Origin: an uncultured Pelagibacteraceae bacterium
GTDB lineage: Bacteria; Pseudomonadota; Alphaproteobacteria; Pelagibacterales; Pelagibacteraceae
Reading direction: 5' to 3'
NCBI GenBank assembly: GCA_902594605.1
Contig: CACJMR010000003.1
Coordinates: forward strand, 1-64,000
Length of the DNA: 64,000 nucleotides
The number at the start of each line of letters is the position of its first letter. Within the stretch, counting starts at the first letter, position 1. The notes under the pieces were generated by a model that ran no database searches, had not been told where the DNA came from, and worked only from the letters and a program-made list of their open reading frames with translations. Below are positions 42,555-51,605 of the stretch, piece by piece. The position numbers and the translations under genes are program-made.

Positions 42555-43331
42555 CTAATTAAACTTAAAGCTATCACCAAAATAAGCGTTTTGGGCATTA
42601 GAGTCTTTTACTAAATTAGAAGGAGTATTTTGTGCAATAATTTTACAATTACTCAATATCATTGCAACATCAACACAAGCTAACAAATCTCTAGCCTGAT
42701 GATCACAAATACATATTGTTATTTGATTCTCTTGTTGCAGATTTACAATTATTTCTTGCAACATTTTTATAGTTAGGACATCTAATGCAGCAAAACATTC
42801 GTCTAAAAGTAAAACTTTTGGATTACTTAACAAAGATAGAGCAATAACTAATTTTTTTTTTTGACCTCCAGATAAAAATTTAGCTTTGATATTTCTTACA
42901 TTTTCAAGCTCAAATCTTGATAGTAAACTGTTTACTTTATCATTAATCTCTTTTTTATTTTCAATTACTATTTCACCAATAGCTTTCATATTGTCAAATA
43001 AAGATAAATTATTAAAGTAACCTCCGTATTGAGGAACATATCCTACTTTAAATTTTTTTGTTCTAAGATAAATTGGAAAGTTTGTTACATCTTCTTCATT
43101 TATTTTAATTTTACCATTTACTGGCTTTATTAGTCCTGTAATTAGGTTAAATATAGTGGATTTTCCAACTCCATTTGGTCCCAGCATTCCGAAAATTTGA
43201 CCTTCATTTATCTTAAAATTTATATTATCTAAAATCAGTCGGTTTCCATAAGAAAGAGAAACATTTTCAAATTCAATAATAGTTTTTTTTTTTTTAAACG
43301 ATTTAATTCTAAATTTTTTAATTACAGCCAT
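42555..43331 (-). CDS. lptB: LPS export ABC transporter ATP-binding protein
   Basis: ATPase of the LptB2FG extractor that moves lipopolysaccharide from the inner membrane. The 258-aa protein has Walker A GPNGVGKST, signature LSGGQKKKL, Walker B VLLLDECFAALD and a switch-region His in ICDHQARD. It follows lptC with a 1-bp overlap. An lptA gene normally lies between lptC and lptB in proteobacteria; it is missing here. Confidence 0.9.
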   Translation of the reverse strand: MAVIKKFRIKSFKKKKTIIEFENVSLSYGNRLILDNINFKINEGQIFGMLGPNGVGKSTIFNLITGLIKPVNGKIKINEEDVTNFPIYLRTKKFKVGYVPQYGGYFNNLSLFDNMKAIGEIVIENKKEINDKVNSLLSRFELENVRNIKAKFLSGGQKKKLVIALSLLSNPKVLLLDECFAALDVLTIKMLQEIIVNLQQENQITICICDHQARDLLACVDVAMILSNCKIIAQNTPSNLVKDSNAQNAYFGDSFKFN

Positions 43332-43903
43332 TAATCCAAACTTTTAATATTTACTTTTTTATTCTGCTCATACATAAAAATTTTTGTATCTTTTGTCTCA
43401 ATATTTACTTCAACAGAGTCTGCTTTTAAAATATTTTCTAAATTAGTATAAACTACATTTTTTGAAACAATCATAGAATTTCTTCCTAAAGAAAAATCAG
43501 CATAATTTCCAGTAATATTATTATCTAGATATTTAATTATGACATTTTTGGAAAATATTGTATCAAAATTGTTAATATTATACTTTCCATAATCAGAAGA
43601 AATAGTGATTATTTCAGAGTTACTCATTTTTATTAATGCTTTTACCTTTGTGAGAAAAATAATATTACTATCTGAAATATCTATTTCCCCTTTTTCAGCA
43701 TCAATTATATACTCATTACCATTAGAGTCTTTTGACTGATAATTGACCCCATCAATAACATTTGAGTTATAAATCTCTTCTTTTGTGTCATCCTCTGTTT
43801 GCTCTACTTTTTTTATTTCATTTTTATTAAAATAAAAAAAATATAAAACAACAAGTAACAGTATGATGATAAAAATGATGAAAAATAATAAATTTTTCCT
43901 CAT
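43331..43903 (-). CDS. lptC: LPS export periplasmic protein LptC-like
   Basis: A 190-aa protein with one N-terminal membrane anchor (about 5-24) followed by a periplasmic beta-rich domain of the LptA/LptC OstA fold (repeated short strands, for example GEIDISDSNIIFL and TGNYADFSLGRNSMIV). With the anchor it fits LptC, which passes LPS to LptA. The assignment rests on domain look plus position between kdsD and lptB, the usual LPS cluster. Confidence 0.75.
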   Translation of the reverse strand: MRKNLLFFIIFIIILLLVVLYFFYFNKNEIKKVEQTEDDTKEEIYNSNVIDGVNYQSKDSNGNEYIIDAEKGEIDISDSNIIFLTKVKALIKMSNSEIITISSDYGKYNINNFDTIFSKNVIIKYLDNNITGNYADFSLGRNSMIVSKNVVYTNLENILKADSVEVNIETKDTKIFMYEQNKKVNIKSLD

Positions 43904-43907
43904 TAAT

Positions 43908-44876
43908 TTATGTAATATTAAATTGTAAAATATTATGGATATGTACTATTCCTATAGCTTTAAATCGATTTTTATTGTCAAAAACATACAAAGAAGTAAT
44001 TTTTTTTTCGTTCATTAAAGAAAGAGCTTTTGCTGCTAACGCACTTTTTTCAATACCTATTGGATTTTTTGTCATTATATCCCTTACTTTAACTGAATGT
44101 ATATTATTTTTTTTCTGGCTAAATCTTCGTATTTGCCCATCAGTTATAATTCCACTAGTTTTCTTTTTTTTATTTTGGACAATTAAAACTCCCAACTTTT
44201 TTTTACTTAAAATTTTAATCGCTTCTTTCATTTTTAAAGTTTCTTCTACAAAAGGTATGTTTTTGCCAGTTAACATAATATCTTCAACAGTCTTAAGTTG
44301 TGCTCCAAGATTTCCAGCAGGATGAATTTTTTTAAAATCAAGCTTTCCAAATTTTTTATATTTCATTGCTGCTATAGCTAGTGCATCACCTATTGCAAGT
44401 TGTGTTGTGGTGCTTGAAGTAGGAATTATACCTTCAGATTCTTTGACCTGAGGAATTAAAATTTTTATATCCGAAGCTTTATATAAAATTGAATCTTTTT
44501 TTGAGACAATACCAATTAAAAATATTTTATTTCTATTAGCATATTGTATAACATTTTTTAATTCGGAAGTTTGTCCAGAATTGCTAATTAAAATTAATAT
44601 ATCTTTTTTAGATATACTGCCAAGATCCCCATGTGATGAGTCACTTGCAGATAAGGTAAATGACGGAGTACCAACAGAAGAAAGAGTAGACGCAACTTTT
44701 GATGCAATAAGACCACTTTTTCCAACTCCACACAATATAACTTTTGATTGGCATTTTGAAATTTTAATTACAGCATCAATAAATGATTTATTTATATTTT
44801 TTTTTAATTTCTGTAATGCTTTAAGTTGGAGATTGATTACGTTTTTTGCTGTTAATAATATTTTTTTATTGTTCAT
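43908..44876 (-). CDS. kdsD: Arabinose-5-phosphate isomerase (KpsF/GutQ family)
   Basis: Makes arabinose 5-phosphate, the precursor of KDO in lipopolysaccharide. The 322-aa protein has an N-terminal SIS sugar-isomerase domain (CGVGKSGLIASKVA, then SSHGDLG and ISNSGQTSEL) and two C-terminal CBS domains (about 205-322). kdsB, which activates KDO, is at 49901. It overlaps the RNase D gene by 1 bp. Confidence 0.94.
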   Translation of the reverse strand: MNNKKILLTAKNVINLQLKALQKLKKNINKSFIDAVIKISKCQSKVILCGVGKSGLIASKVASTLSSVGTPSFTLSASDSSHGDLGSISKKDILILISNSGQTSELKNVIQYANRNKIFLIGIVSKKDSILYKASDIKILIPQVKESEGIIPTSSTTTQLAIGDALAIAAMKYKKFGKLDFKKIHPAGNLGAQLKTVEDIMLTGKNIPFVEETLKMKEAIKILSKKKLGVLIVQNKKKKTSGIITDGQIRRFSQKKNNIHSVKVRDIMTKNPIGIEKSALAAKALSLMNEKKITSLYVFDNKNRFKAIGIVHIHNILQFNIT

Positions 44877-45487
44877 TAATGTGACCAGATATCATCTTTA
44901 AATAAAGCTAAATCAAGATCAACTCTAGTTTTTAAAAATTTTAAACAATCTTGATAGAGCTTTATTCTATTTTCTCTTTTAAGTATTTTTTCAAGTTCTT
45001 CATGTATTTTATGAAGGTATAAAACATCATTGGCGCAATATTTAAGTTGAGCAGGCGTAAGCTCCCCTCCAAAATCTGAATTTTGAAATTGTTTGCTTAT
45101 ATCTATATTTATAAATTCTTTTATTAAAATTTTTAAAGAGTGGTTATCTGAATAGGATCTTGCTAACTTTGATGCAATTTTTGTATCAAGGATGTTGTTT
45201 GTCTCTGTTTTTAAATAATGTTTAATATGAGCCATGTCAGCTCTACCAAAATGAAATATTTTTGTTATTTTTTCATCATTTAATAAATTAACTAGATTTG
45301 GTGCATTATAATTGTTTCTATCAAATTGAATTATATGTGCATCTGAATTGCCCGAAGATAATTGTATTAAACATAATGGGTCACGCCTAACATTCAGCCC
45401 CATAAATTCACCATCAACAGCAATTATATTGCCTAATTTCAAATCATCTGGTAGATCGTTTTTGTGTAATTGAATATTATTACTCAT
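44876..45487 (-). CDS. rnd: Ribonuclease D-type 3'-5' exonuclease (catalytic domain only)
   Basis: A 203-aa DEDDy exonuclease: VDGEFMGL (Asp/Glu), HFGRADMAHI, and YCANDVLYLHKI (Tyr-x3-Asp). It lacks the HRDC domains of E. coli RNase D (375 aa), as is usual in alphaproteobacteria. It probably trims tRNA or other RNA 3' ends. Its ATG is only 16 bp from the ATG of the divergent NDUFA9-like gene. Confidence 0.88.
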   Translation of the reverse strand: MSNNIQLHKNDLPDDLKLGNIIAVDGEFMGLNVRRDPLCLIQLSSGNSDAHIIQFDRNNYNAPNLVNLLNDEKITKIFHFGRADMAHIKHYLKTETNNILDTKIASKLARSYSDNHSLKILIKEFINIDISKQFQNSDFGGELTPAQLKYCANDVLYLHKIHEELEKILKRENRIKLYQDCLKFLKTRVDLDLALFKDDIWSH

Positions 45488-45503
45488 TATAAAATATATA
45501 TAT

Positions 45504-46490
45504 ATGAAAGCAAAAAATTGTCTAATTTTTGGTGGCAGTGGTCAAATTGGCAGAAACTTAATAAGAAAGCTTACCAAGAATAACTATAAAGTTACTGTAG
45601 TTACTAGGAATTTACATCAAAAGAGCTATATAATCAAAACTCAAGCTAACGCAGGTTATTTAGATATTGTGGAAGCCAATATTTTTGATGAAAAAAAAAT
45701 AAGAAAACTTTTTGAAAAGTCAGATATTTGTATAAATTTAATTGGAATTTTATTTGAAAAGAAAAAAGGAAATACTTTTAAGAATATTCATTCTATATTT
45801 CCATCAATATTAGCAAAGCTGTGCAAAGAATATAATCTTAAACACTTCATACATTTGTCAGCCTTAGGGATAAATGAAGCACAGGACTCTAATTATGCTA
45901 AAAGTAAACTTGAGGGTGAAAATAATATTTTTCAAAATTTTCCACTTGCTACTGTTCTTAGACCTTCAGTGGTATATTCATCAGGTGATAATTTTACCAC
46001 GAGTTTCATGACTTTATTAAACAGACTTCCTTTTTTTCCACTTTACTATAAAGGAAATACAAAATTTGCTCCAATTCATTGTTCTGATTTAACTGATATT
46101 ATTTATAAAGTGATTTCGAAAAATATTTATTCAAAAATCATTGAATGTGTGGGACCAGAGATAATGACTTTCAGGCAAATTTTAGAAAAATTATTAAGTT
46201 CTATTGGCAAGAAGAGGTTGTTAGTACCTTTTCCACTAAAAATAGCTGAATTATCTGCAGGTTTCTTAGAAATAATGCCTAATCCTTTGCTTACAAAAGA
46301 TCAATTAAGGCTTTTAAAATATAACAACATCTCATCAGGAAAATATAAAACCAATTTCGATATAGGTACACCAAGCTTAAAATACTTTGATGAAGAAGTT
46401 AAAAAATATTCATATATGTGGCGTGATGGTGGTCAATTCTCTACAGAAAAATATAAAATAGAAAATGATACAGAGAATAAAACTAATTAA
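45504..46490 (+). CDS. NDUFA9-like NAD(P)-binding protein
   Basis: A 328-aa atypical short-chain dehydrogenase/reductase with the Rossmann loop IFGGSGQIGRNL at the N-terminus and a later YAKSKLEGE segment (Tyr-x3-Lys). It resembles the complex I NDUFA9-type proteins found in alphaproteobacteria and mitochondria, which bind NADPH and may support quinone or complex I assembly. The substrate, if any, is unknown. Its start lies 16 bp from the divergent RNase D gene; the convergent gcrA begins immediately after its stop. Confidence 0.85.
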   Translation: MKAKNCLIFGGSGQIGRNLIRKLTKNNYKVTVVTRNLHQKSYIIKTQANAGYLDIVEANIFDEKKIRKLFEKSDICINLIGILFEKKKGNTFKNIHSIFPSILAKLCKEYNLKHFIHLSALGINEAQDSNYAKSKLEGENNIFQNFPLATVLRPSVVYSSGDNFTTSFMTLLNRLPFFPLYYKGNTKFAPIHCSDLTDIIYKVISKNIYSKIIECVGPEIMTFRQILEKLLSSIGKKRLLVPFPLKIAELSAGFLEIMPNPLLTKDQLRLLKYNNISSGKYKTNFDIGTPSLKYFDEEVKKYSYMWRDGGQFSTEKYKIENDTENKTN

Positions 46491-46988
46491 TTAGGCTGTT
46501 TGTATTTTTTTTTCTATAAATTCAGGAACTTCCTCTTTTTCTGTTACTTCATCTTTCTTACCTTTAGGCTGGTAAGCGTACAAAAGATGTAATTTGCAAT
46601 AAGAAAAGTCTTTCAAAGAAGATCTTCCACAAAAATAAAATGATTTTTCGTCAGGGTGACCAATTGGCCATTTACAAGAATTTTCATCCAGTTCCTCTAA
46701 TGATTTAGGATTTTCTGGTTCAAAGTCTTTGTCAATTATTAGCGATTTAAATTTGCTCTTGCGCCCTTTTTTTGTGACTTGAATATTTTTTTCAATTGAT
46801 GAATTATCAAAATTTTGACTTGATGTAGCTGCTCGAGTTTTTATTTTTGCAGATAAGTTTAATCTATGAGCTTTACCTATAACTGCGTTTCTGCTTAGGC
46901 CTCCAATTATTTCTGCAATTTGACTTGCTGTGTTACCTTTACCCCATAGCTCTTTTAGTTTTGCTACTTTTTCATCTGTCCAACTCAT
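46491..46988 (-). CDS. gcrA: Cell-cycle transcriptional regulator GcrA
   Basis: Alphaproteobacterial transcription factor that recruits sigma-70 RNA polymerase to GANTC-methylated promoters. The 165-aa protein has the N-terminal helix-turn-helix WTDEKVAKLKELWGKG followed by GLSRNAVIGKAHRL, a linker, and the C-terminal cysteine-containing sigma-interacting domain (CKWPIGHP, FCGR, YCKLH). About 170 bp of AT-rich sequence separate it from argD. Confidence 0.93.
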   Translation of the reverse strand: MSWTDEKVAKLKELWGKGNTASQIAEIIGGLSRNAVIGKAHRLNLSAKIKTRAATSSQNFDNSSIEKNIQVTKKGRKSKFKSLIIDKDFEPENPKSLEELDENSCKWPIGHPDEKSFYFCGRSSLKDFSYCKLHLLYAYQPKGKKDEVTEKEEVPEFIEKKIQTA

Positions 46989-47158
46989 ATTACTATATAT
47001 TGTATATTAATTTATTGATGCAACAATATACTGATATAAAATTAAATTAAACAATTAAAAAATGAGACTTATCAACATTATATTTACATAATAATTACAC
47101 ATATATTTTCAATCCTAACTTGTATTAATAATTAAACTTTATAAAACAAATTAAATTT

Positions 47159-48325
47159 ATGAGTTATTTGACAAAAAATTATAATAGAAAAAAAATTTCC
47201 TTCAAATTCGGTAAAGGTAGTTACTTATACTCTAATGATAAAAAAAAATACTTAGATTTTGTTCAGGGAATAGCTGTTAATTCTTTAGGCCATGCACATC
47301 CTAAATTAGTAAAAGCTATAAAAAATCAATCAAAAAAATTATGGCATGTATCTAATGCATTTCAAATTCCTGAGGGAGAAAAATTAGCTAAAAAGTTATG
47401 TAAAAAAACTTTTGCCGATTATGTAATGTTCCAAAATAGTGGAACTGAAGCTACAGAAGCAGCAATTAAAGTTGCTAGAAGATATTTTTACTCAATTGGC
47501 AAACCAAATAAAAATAGAATTTTGTGCATCAAAAACTCTTTTCACGGAAGAACTTTAGCAGCAATTTTTGCTAGCGGATCAAAGAAAATGACGGAAGGAT
47601 TTGGTCCAAAAGTAAAAGGTTTTGATCACTTTAGCTTTGGAGATCATAATTCTCTTAAAAAGAAAATTAATAAAAATACAGCAGCTATTATGGTTGAAAC
47701 TATTATGGGCGAAGGTGGTATAAAAGTGATACCAGATTGGTGCTTAAAAGAATTAAGATCATTATGTAACAAGAAAAAAATACTATTAATTCTTGATGAA
47801 GTTCAGTGTGGAATAGGTAGATCTGGTGACTTTTTTGCTTTTGAAAAATCTAAAGTAAAACCTGACATTGTACCAATTGCAAAAGGAATAGGTGGAGGAT
47901 TTCCTATAGGAGCAGTTTTGATGAATAAAAAAGTTGCCTCAGGTATGATACCAGGTACTCATGGATCAACATTTGGAGGAAATCCTTTAGCTATGTCCGT
48001 TGGAAACACTGTAATGGATATAGTATCAAATAAGAAATTTTTAAATAATGTAAAAAGTTTATCAAAATATTTTTTATTTAATCTAAACAAAATTAAAGAA
48101 AAATATCCAAATGTTATTAAGCAAATAAGAGGAAAAGGCTTTTTGATTGGGATACAATTATATAAAGATCAAACTGAATTTATAAAAAAATTAATGAATA
48201 ATCAGTTACTGACTATTCGAGCAGCAGAAAATGTTGTTCGTATTTTACCTCCACTAAATGTTAAAAAAAATGAAATAGATTTAGCAATAAAAATTATTGA
48301 TAAAGTCTGTTCGCAGATAAAATAA
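47159..48325 (+). CDS. argD: Acetylornithine aminotransferase
   Basis: PLP-dependent transamination in arginine synthesis (possibly also in the diaminopimelate pathway). The 388-aa protein shows FQNSGTEATEAAIKVAR, the SFHGRTLA segment, LDEVQCGIGRSG (PLP Asp) and the PLP lysine in PIAKGIGGGFPIGA. It is followed after 1 bp by argF, the usual alphaproteobacterial pair. Confidence 0.95.
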   Translation: MSYLTKNYNRKKISFKFGKGSYLYSNDKKKYLDFVQGIAVNSLGHAHPKLVKAIKNQSKKLWHVSNAFQIPEGEKLAKKLCKKTFADYVMFQNSGTEATEAAIKVARRYFYSIGKPNKNRILCIKNSFHGRTLAAIFASGSKKMTEGFGPKVKGFDHFSFGDHNSLKKKINKNTAAIMVETIMGEGGIKVIPDWCLKELRSLCNKKKILLILDEVQCGIGRSGDFFAFEKSKVKPDIVPIAKGIGGGFPIGAVLMNKKVASGMIPGTHGSTFGGNPLAMSVGNTVMDIVSNKKFLNNVKSLSKYFLFNLNKIKEKYPNVIKQIRGKGFLIGIQLYKDQTEFIKKLMNNQLLTIRAAENVVRILPPLNVKKNEIDLAIKIIDKVCSQIK

Positions 48326-48326
48326 T

Positions 48327-49256
48327 ATGAAACATTTCATTAATTTAAAAGATATACCTGCAAAAGATTTAAGAAAGATTATTATTGATGCTAAAAAAAG
48401 AAAAAGTTTAAGAAAAAAACTTAGTACATTAGAGGTTGATAAGGGTGCACCTCTAAAAGGAAAATTATTAATTCAAATGTTTGAAAAATCTAGTTTGCGA
48501 ACAAGATTAAGCTTTTATTTAGCTATTAAACAATTAGGTGGTGGTACTTTGACTTTGAGATCTAATGAGCTTCATTTAGGTCAAGGTGGAGAGAGTATTG
48601 CTGATACAGCTAAAATTCTTTCGACCTATGGTGATGGATTTATGCTTAGAACTGATAGCGATAAAAAGGTTGAAAATTTTGAAAAATATTTATCTATACC
48701 CATTATCAATGGCTTAAGTCCTTCATCTCATCCAACACAGGTTTTATCAGACGTTTTTACTGTTGAGGAAATAATGAAGAAACCTATCTCAAAATTAAAT
48801 ATTTGCTGGATAGGTGACTCCAACAATGTTTTAGATAGTTTAATAACTGCTTCAGTAAAATTTTCTTTCAAGCTGAGCATTGGTTGTCCAAAAAAATTTG
48901 AACCAGGAAAAGAAGTTACAGCTTGGGTCAAAAGAAATAATAAGAAAATTAATATTTATAATGATGCTAAAAAAGCAGTGTCTGGTGCAGATGTAATTTT
49001 TTCTGATAAAGTTATTTCTTTAAATGACAAAGTAAATAAGAAAAAAAAAATAAAAGAATTTAAAAATTTTAAAATTGATAAAAAATTAATGAGTTACGCA
49101 AAAAAAAGTTGCATTTTTTTACATTGTTTACCTAGAGGAGACGAAGTGAGTGACGATGTTTTTTTGGGAAAAAAATCTCACGTATGGCAACAAGCACTTA
49201 ATAGAGTTCACGTACAAAAAAGTATTTTATTATATTGTTTTGGAAAATTAAGGTAG
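48327..49256 (+). CDS. argF: Ornithine carbamoyltransferase
   Basis: Makes citrulline from ornithine and carbamoyl phosphate. The 309-aa protein has the carbamoyl-phosphate loop EKSSLRTRLSF (S-x-R-T-R), SSHPTQVLSD, the ornithine-binding WIGDSNNVLDS segment and HCLPRGDEVS. It overlaps the convergent cytochrome gene by 9 bp. Confidence 0.95.
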   Translation: MKHFINLKDIPAKDLRKIIIDAKKRKSLRKKLSTLEVDKGAPLKGKLLIQMFEKSSLRTRLSFYLAIKQLGGGTLTLRSNELHLGQGGESIADTAKILSTYGDGFMLRTDSDKKVENFEKYLSIPIINGLSPSSHPTQVLSDVFTVEEIMKKPISKLNICWIGDSNNVLDSLITASVKFSFKLSIGCPKKFEPGKEVTAWVKRNNKKINIYNDAKKAVSGADVIFSDKVISLNDKVNKKKKIKEFKNFKIDKKLMSYAKKSCIFLHCLPRGDEVSDDVFLGKKSHVWQQALNRVHVQKSILLYCFGKLR

Positions 49257-49787
49257 TGGCAAAGGGCTGTCTGAATTCTCATTTAGATATTTTATTACAG
49301 AAGCTCTATCTTTTTCTTTTCTAAGACCTGCATACGCCATCTTTGTTCCCTTTATCCATTTAGCAGGTTTGATTAAAAATCCATTCAGTTCTTCAAAAGT
49401 CCAATTCTTATCATATACAGCTAATGCTTTAGAATATTTATAATCTTCAACCGCTCCAACTTTTCTTCCCACAACATTATATAAAGCGGGTCCTATAGCA
49501 TTCTTCCCTCCTTTAACAATTGAATGACAAGCTGCACATTTTTTAAAAACTTTTTCACCATGAGCAATATCTCCCATTGCCATTAAAGCTGATATATCAA
49601 TTTTGTCTGATGTCGAACTTGAGCTAGTTGTGGATACGGTGGTTGCAGTTTCTACCTCAACTGAATAACCAGGTGTTTCAGGTTTCTCTACATGGAATAT
49701 AACATCAGATAATTTTCCAATACCAATAACAAGCAGGGCAACCATTAAGACTGCAGCAACTATTTTATTTATTTCGAAAGAATCCAT
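49248..49787 (-). CDS. cycM: Membrane-anchored cytochrome c
   Basis: A 179-aa class I c-type cytochrome with an uncleaved N-terminal anchor (about 9-27; start MDSFEINKIVAAVL, very like CycM), a serine/threonine-rich linker, the haem motif CAACH and the Met axial ligand in GTKMAYAG. CycM-type cytochromes carry electrons from the bc1 complex to cytochrome oxidase at the periplasmic face. Its 3' end overlaps argF. Confidence 0.9.
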   Translation of the reverse strand: MDSFEINKIVAAVLMVALLVIGIGKLSDVIFHVEKPETPGYSVEVETATTVSTTSSSSTSDKIDISALMAMGDIAHGEKVFKKCAACHSIVKGGKNAIGPALYNVVGRKVGAVEDYKYSKALAVYDKNWTFEELNGFLIKPAKWIKGTKMAYAGLRKEKDRASVIKYLNENSDSPLPLP

Positions 49788-49856
49788 TTTTTCTAAATTT
49801 TGTAGTGAACGTATAACATGATAAATTAAAAAATAGCTAAAATTTAATGTATAAAT

Positions 49857-49886
49857 TTGCCTCTATAGTTGTTTAATGAGTATAAT
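49857..49886 (+). promoter_or_regulatory. Probable promoter of kdsB-pheA
   Basis: TTGCCT (49857-49862), 18 nt, then a perfect TATAAT (49881-49886), 14 nt before the kdsB ATG. Transcription would start about 8 nt before the start codon, so the leader is very short. Confidence 0.5.
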
Positions 49887-49900
49887 AATTCGAAAATATA

Positions 49901-50632
49901 ATGAAAACTTTAGTAATTATACCATCTAGAATGTCTGCTACTAGGCTGCCTGGTAAACCTTTACTGAAAATAAATGGTTTATCAATTATTTCTCATGTAT
50001 CTAAAAAAGCTGAGGAGGCCAATATTGGAGATGTGATTGTAGCTGCAGAGGACCAGGAAATTATTGATGATGTAAGAAGCAATGGTTTCAATGCTATTTT
50101 AACTAGCAACAAACATAAGACAGGTACAGATAGAATTTATGAGGCACTAAAAAAATCAAATATTAGAGATGTTGATTTCATTATGAATTTGCAAGGTGAT
50201 GAACCAGCAATTGAAATTCAAGATATCGTAAGATTGAATGATAAAATGTTAAAAAATACTTTTAATTTAGGAACTCTTGCTGCAAAAATAAATAACAAGA
50301 AAAACTTGAGAAATGAAAATATTGTAAAAGTCATTACTGAAAATACTCTAAGAGAGAACAATTTTCCAAAGGGCATATCTTTTTTACGAAAGTCTGAGCA
50401 GATAGATAATATTTATCATCATATTGGAGTTTATTGTTATTCAAAAGACACACTCGAAAAATTTGTTCAATTAAGTCAATCTAAAAATGAAATAGAAAAT
50501 CGGTTAGAGCAATTAAGAGCATTAGATAATAATATTGATATCAACGTTTCACTTGCTAAATCATCTCCAATAGGAGTAGATACAGAGGAAGATTATCTAG
50601 CCTTGAAAAAAATAATGGAATATAAGAATTGA
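49901..50632 (+). CDS. kdsB: 3-deoxy-manno-octulosonate cytidylyltransferase
   Basis: Activates KDO with CTP for lipopolysaccharide synthesis. The 243-aa protein starts with the nucleotidyltransferase motif IIPSRMSATRLPGKPL and includes MNLQGDEPAI, HIGVYCYSK and the GVDTEEDY end. It overlaps pheA by one base (TGATG). Confidence 0.96.
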   Translation: MKTLVIIPSRMSATRLPGKPLLKINGLSIISHVSKKAEEANIGDVIVAAEDQEIIDDVRSNGFNAILTSNKHKTGTDRIYEALKKSNIRDVDFIMNLQGDEPAIEIQDIVRLNDKMLKNTFNLGTLAAKINNKKNLRNENIVKVITENTLRENNFPKGISFLRKSEQIDNIYHHIGVYCYSKDTLEKFVQLSQSKNEIENRLEQLRALDNNIDINVSLAKSSPIGVDTEEDYLALKKIMEYKN

Positions 50633-51465
50633 TGAGTAAAATTTATTTTCAAGGAACGTTTGGTGCATATTCTCATCTAGCAGCGCTTTCAATTGATGCT
50701 AAAGCAGAAATCTTGCCTTGCAAAACTTTTGATGATTGTTTTAACAAAGCATCTGAAGAATCTGATAGCAGAATTATAATTCCTGAGTCAAATAGAATTA
50801 CTGGTAACATTGGAATTGAATATTTAATTTTTAAGCATAGGCTAAATATTTATAAAGAGCATTTCCAAAAAATTGAGCATAATTTATTAGGACAGCCTGG
50901 AGCAAAATTAAATGATATTAAAGAGGTTTATTCTCACGCACAAGGATTATCTCAATGTTCAAAGTTTATAAAAGAAAATAATTTAGCAGAACATATTAGA
51001 GCGGATACTGCTGGATCTGCTGAAATGATTTCTAAAACAAAAGATATAAAACAATCTGCGATAGCATCTTCATTAAGTGCTGAAATTTATGGCTTAGAGG
51101 TAATTAAAAAAAATATAGAAAACGAAAGTGGAAATTTGACAAGATTTTTGGTTATGGGAAAAAATATTTCTCAACCAGAATTTAAAGATAAAACTTACAT
51201 AACCTCTTTTTTATTTAAATTGAAAAGTAAGCCAGCCGCACTCTATCAATCACTAGGAGGTTTTGCTATTAATGGTGTAAATTTAACTAAACTACAAAGT
51301 TATCCAGAAAAAAATAGTTTCGACTCTTATTTTTTCTTATGCGATTTAGATGGACACATTGAAGATCCAAAAGTTCAGAAATCTCTTGAAGAGCTAGGAC
51401 TACATTGTGAGGATTTTCACGTTCTAGGTGTTTTTGAAGCAGATAATTTAAGACAAAAAAAATAA
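50632..51465 (+). CDS. pheA: Prephenate dehydratase
   Basis: Converts prephenate to phenylpyruvate for phenylalanine. The 277-aa monofunctional protein has the N-terminal FQGTFGAYSHLA segment, the LTRFLVMG motif (Thr-Arg-Phe) and a C-terminal ACT domain for phenylalanine feedback (about 185-277, PAALYQSLGGFAINGVN). An in-frame TTG lies one codon earlier, but the ATG overlapping the kdsB stop is the better start. Confidence 0.95.
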   Translation: MSKIYFQGTFGAYSHLAALSIDAKAEILPCKTFDDCFNKASEESDSRIIIPESNRITGNIGIEYLIFKHRLNIYKEHFQKIEHNLLGQPGAKLNDIKEVYSHAQGLSQCSKFIKENNLAEHIRADTAGSAEMISKTKDIKQSAIASSLSAEIYGLEVIKKNIENESGNLTRFLVMGKNISQPEFKDKTYITSFLFKLKSKPAALYQSLGGFAINGVNLTKLQSYPEKNSFDSYFFLCDLDGHIEDPKVQKSLEELGLHCEDFHVLGVFEADNLRQKK

Positions 51466-51475
51466 GAAACTTTTC

Positions 51476-51505
51476 TTGTAGATTAGAAATTTTAACTGCT
51501 ATAAT
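51476..51505 (+). promoter_or_regulatory. Promoter of the SRP RNA gene
   Basis: TTGTAG (51476-51481), 18 nt, then a perfect TATAAT (51500-51505), 6 nt before the first base of the SRP RNA helix. The spacing from -10 to RNA end is what is expected of a real start site. Confidence 0.7.
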
Positions 51506-51511
51506 GGTTTT

Positions 51512-51595
51512 GGAGGCTAGAGGTGGATGCTGCTTGAACCCGACCAGATCTTAACGGAAGCAGTCGTAGAGACAGTTATTCAGGTTCTAGTCTCC
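51512..51595 (+). ncRNA. ffs: Signal recognition particle (4.5S-type) RNA
   Basis: About 84 nt closed by GGAG-x-CTAGA at the 5' end and TCTAG-x-CTCC at the 3' end. The middle holds the Ffh-binding domain: GACCAGATCTTAACGGAAGCAGTC corresponds to the conserved GGUCAGG...GGAAGCAGC apical region (segments given in two parts: GACCAGATC, then ACGGAAGCAG). A good promoter stands directly upstream and dnaX starts 10 bp downstream, the classical ffs-dnaX arrangement. No terminator is seen between them, so read-through into dnaX is likely. Confidence 0.9.
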
Positions 51596-51605
51596 TTATA
51601 GATAT

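Noticed and set aside
46989-47158. Regulatory site between gcrA and argD
   Set aside because: The stretch is AT-rich with several TATA-like words but no clear -35/-10 pair at proper spacing and no GANTC site near the starts that I could support.
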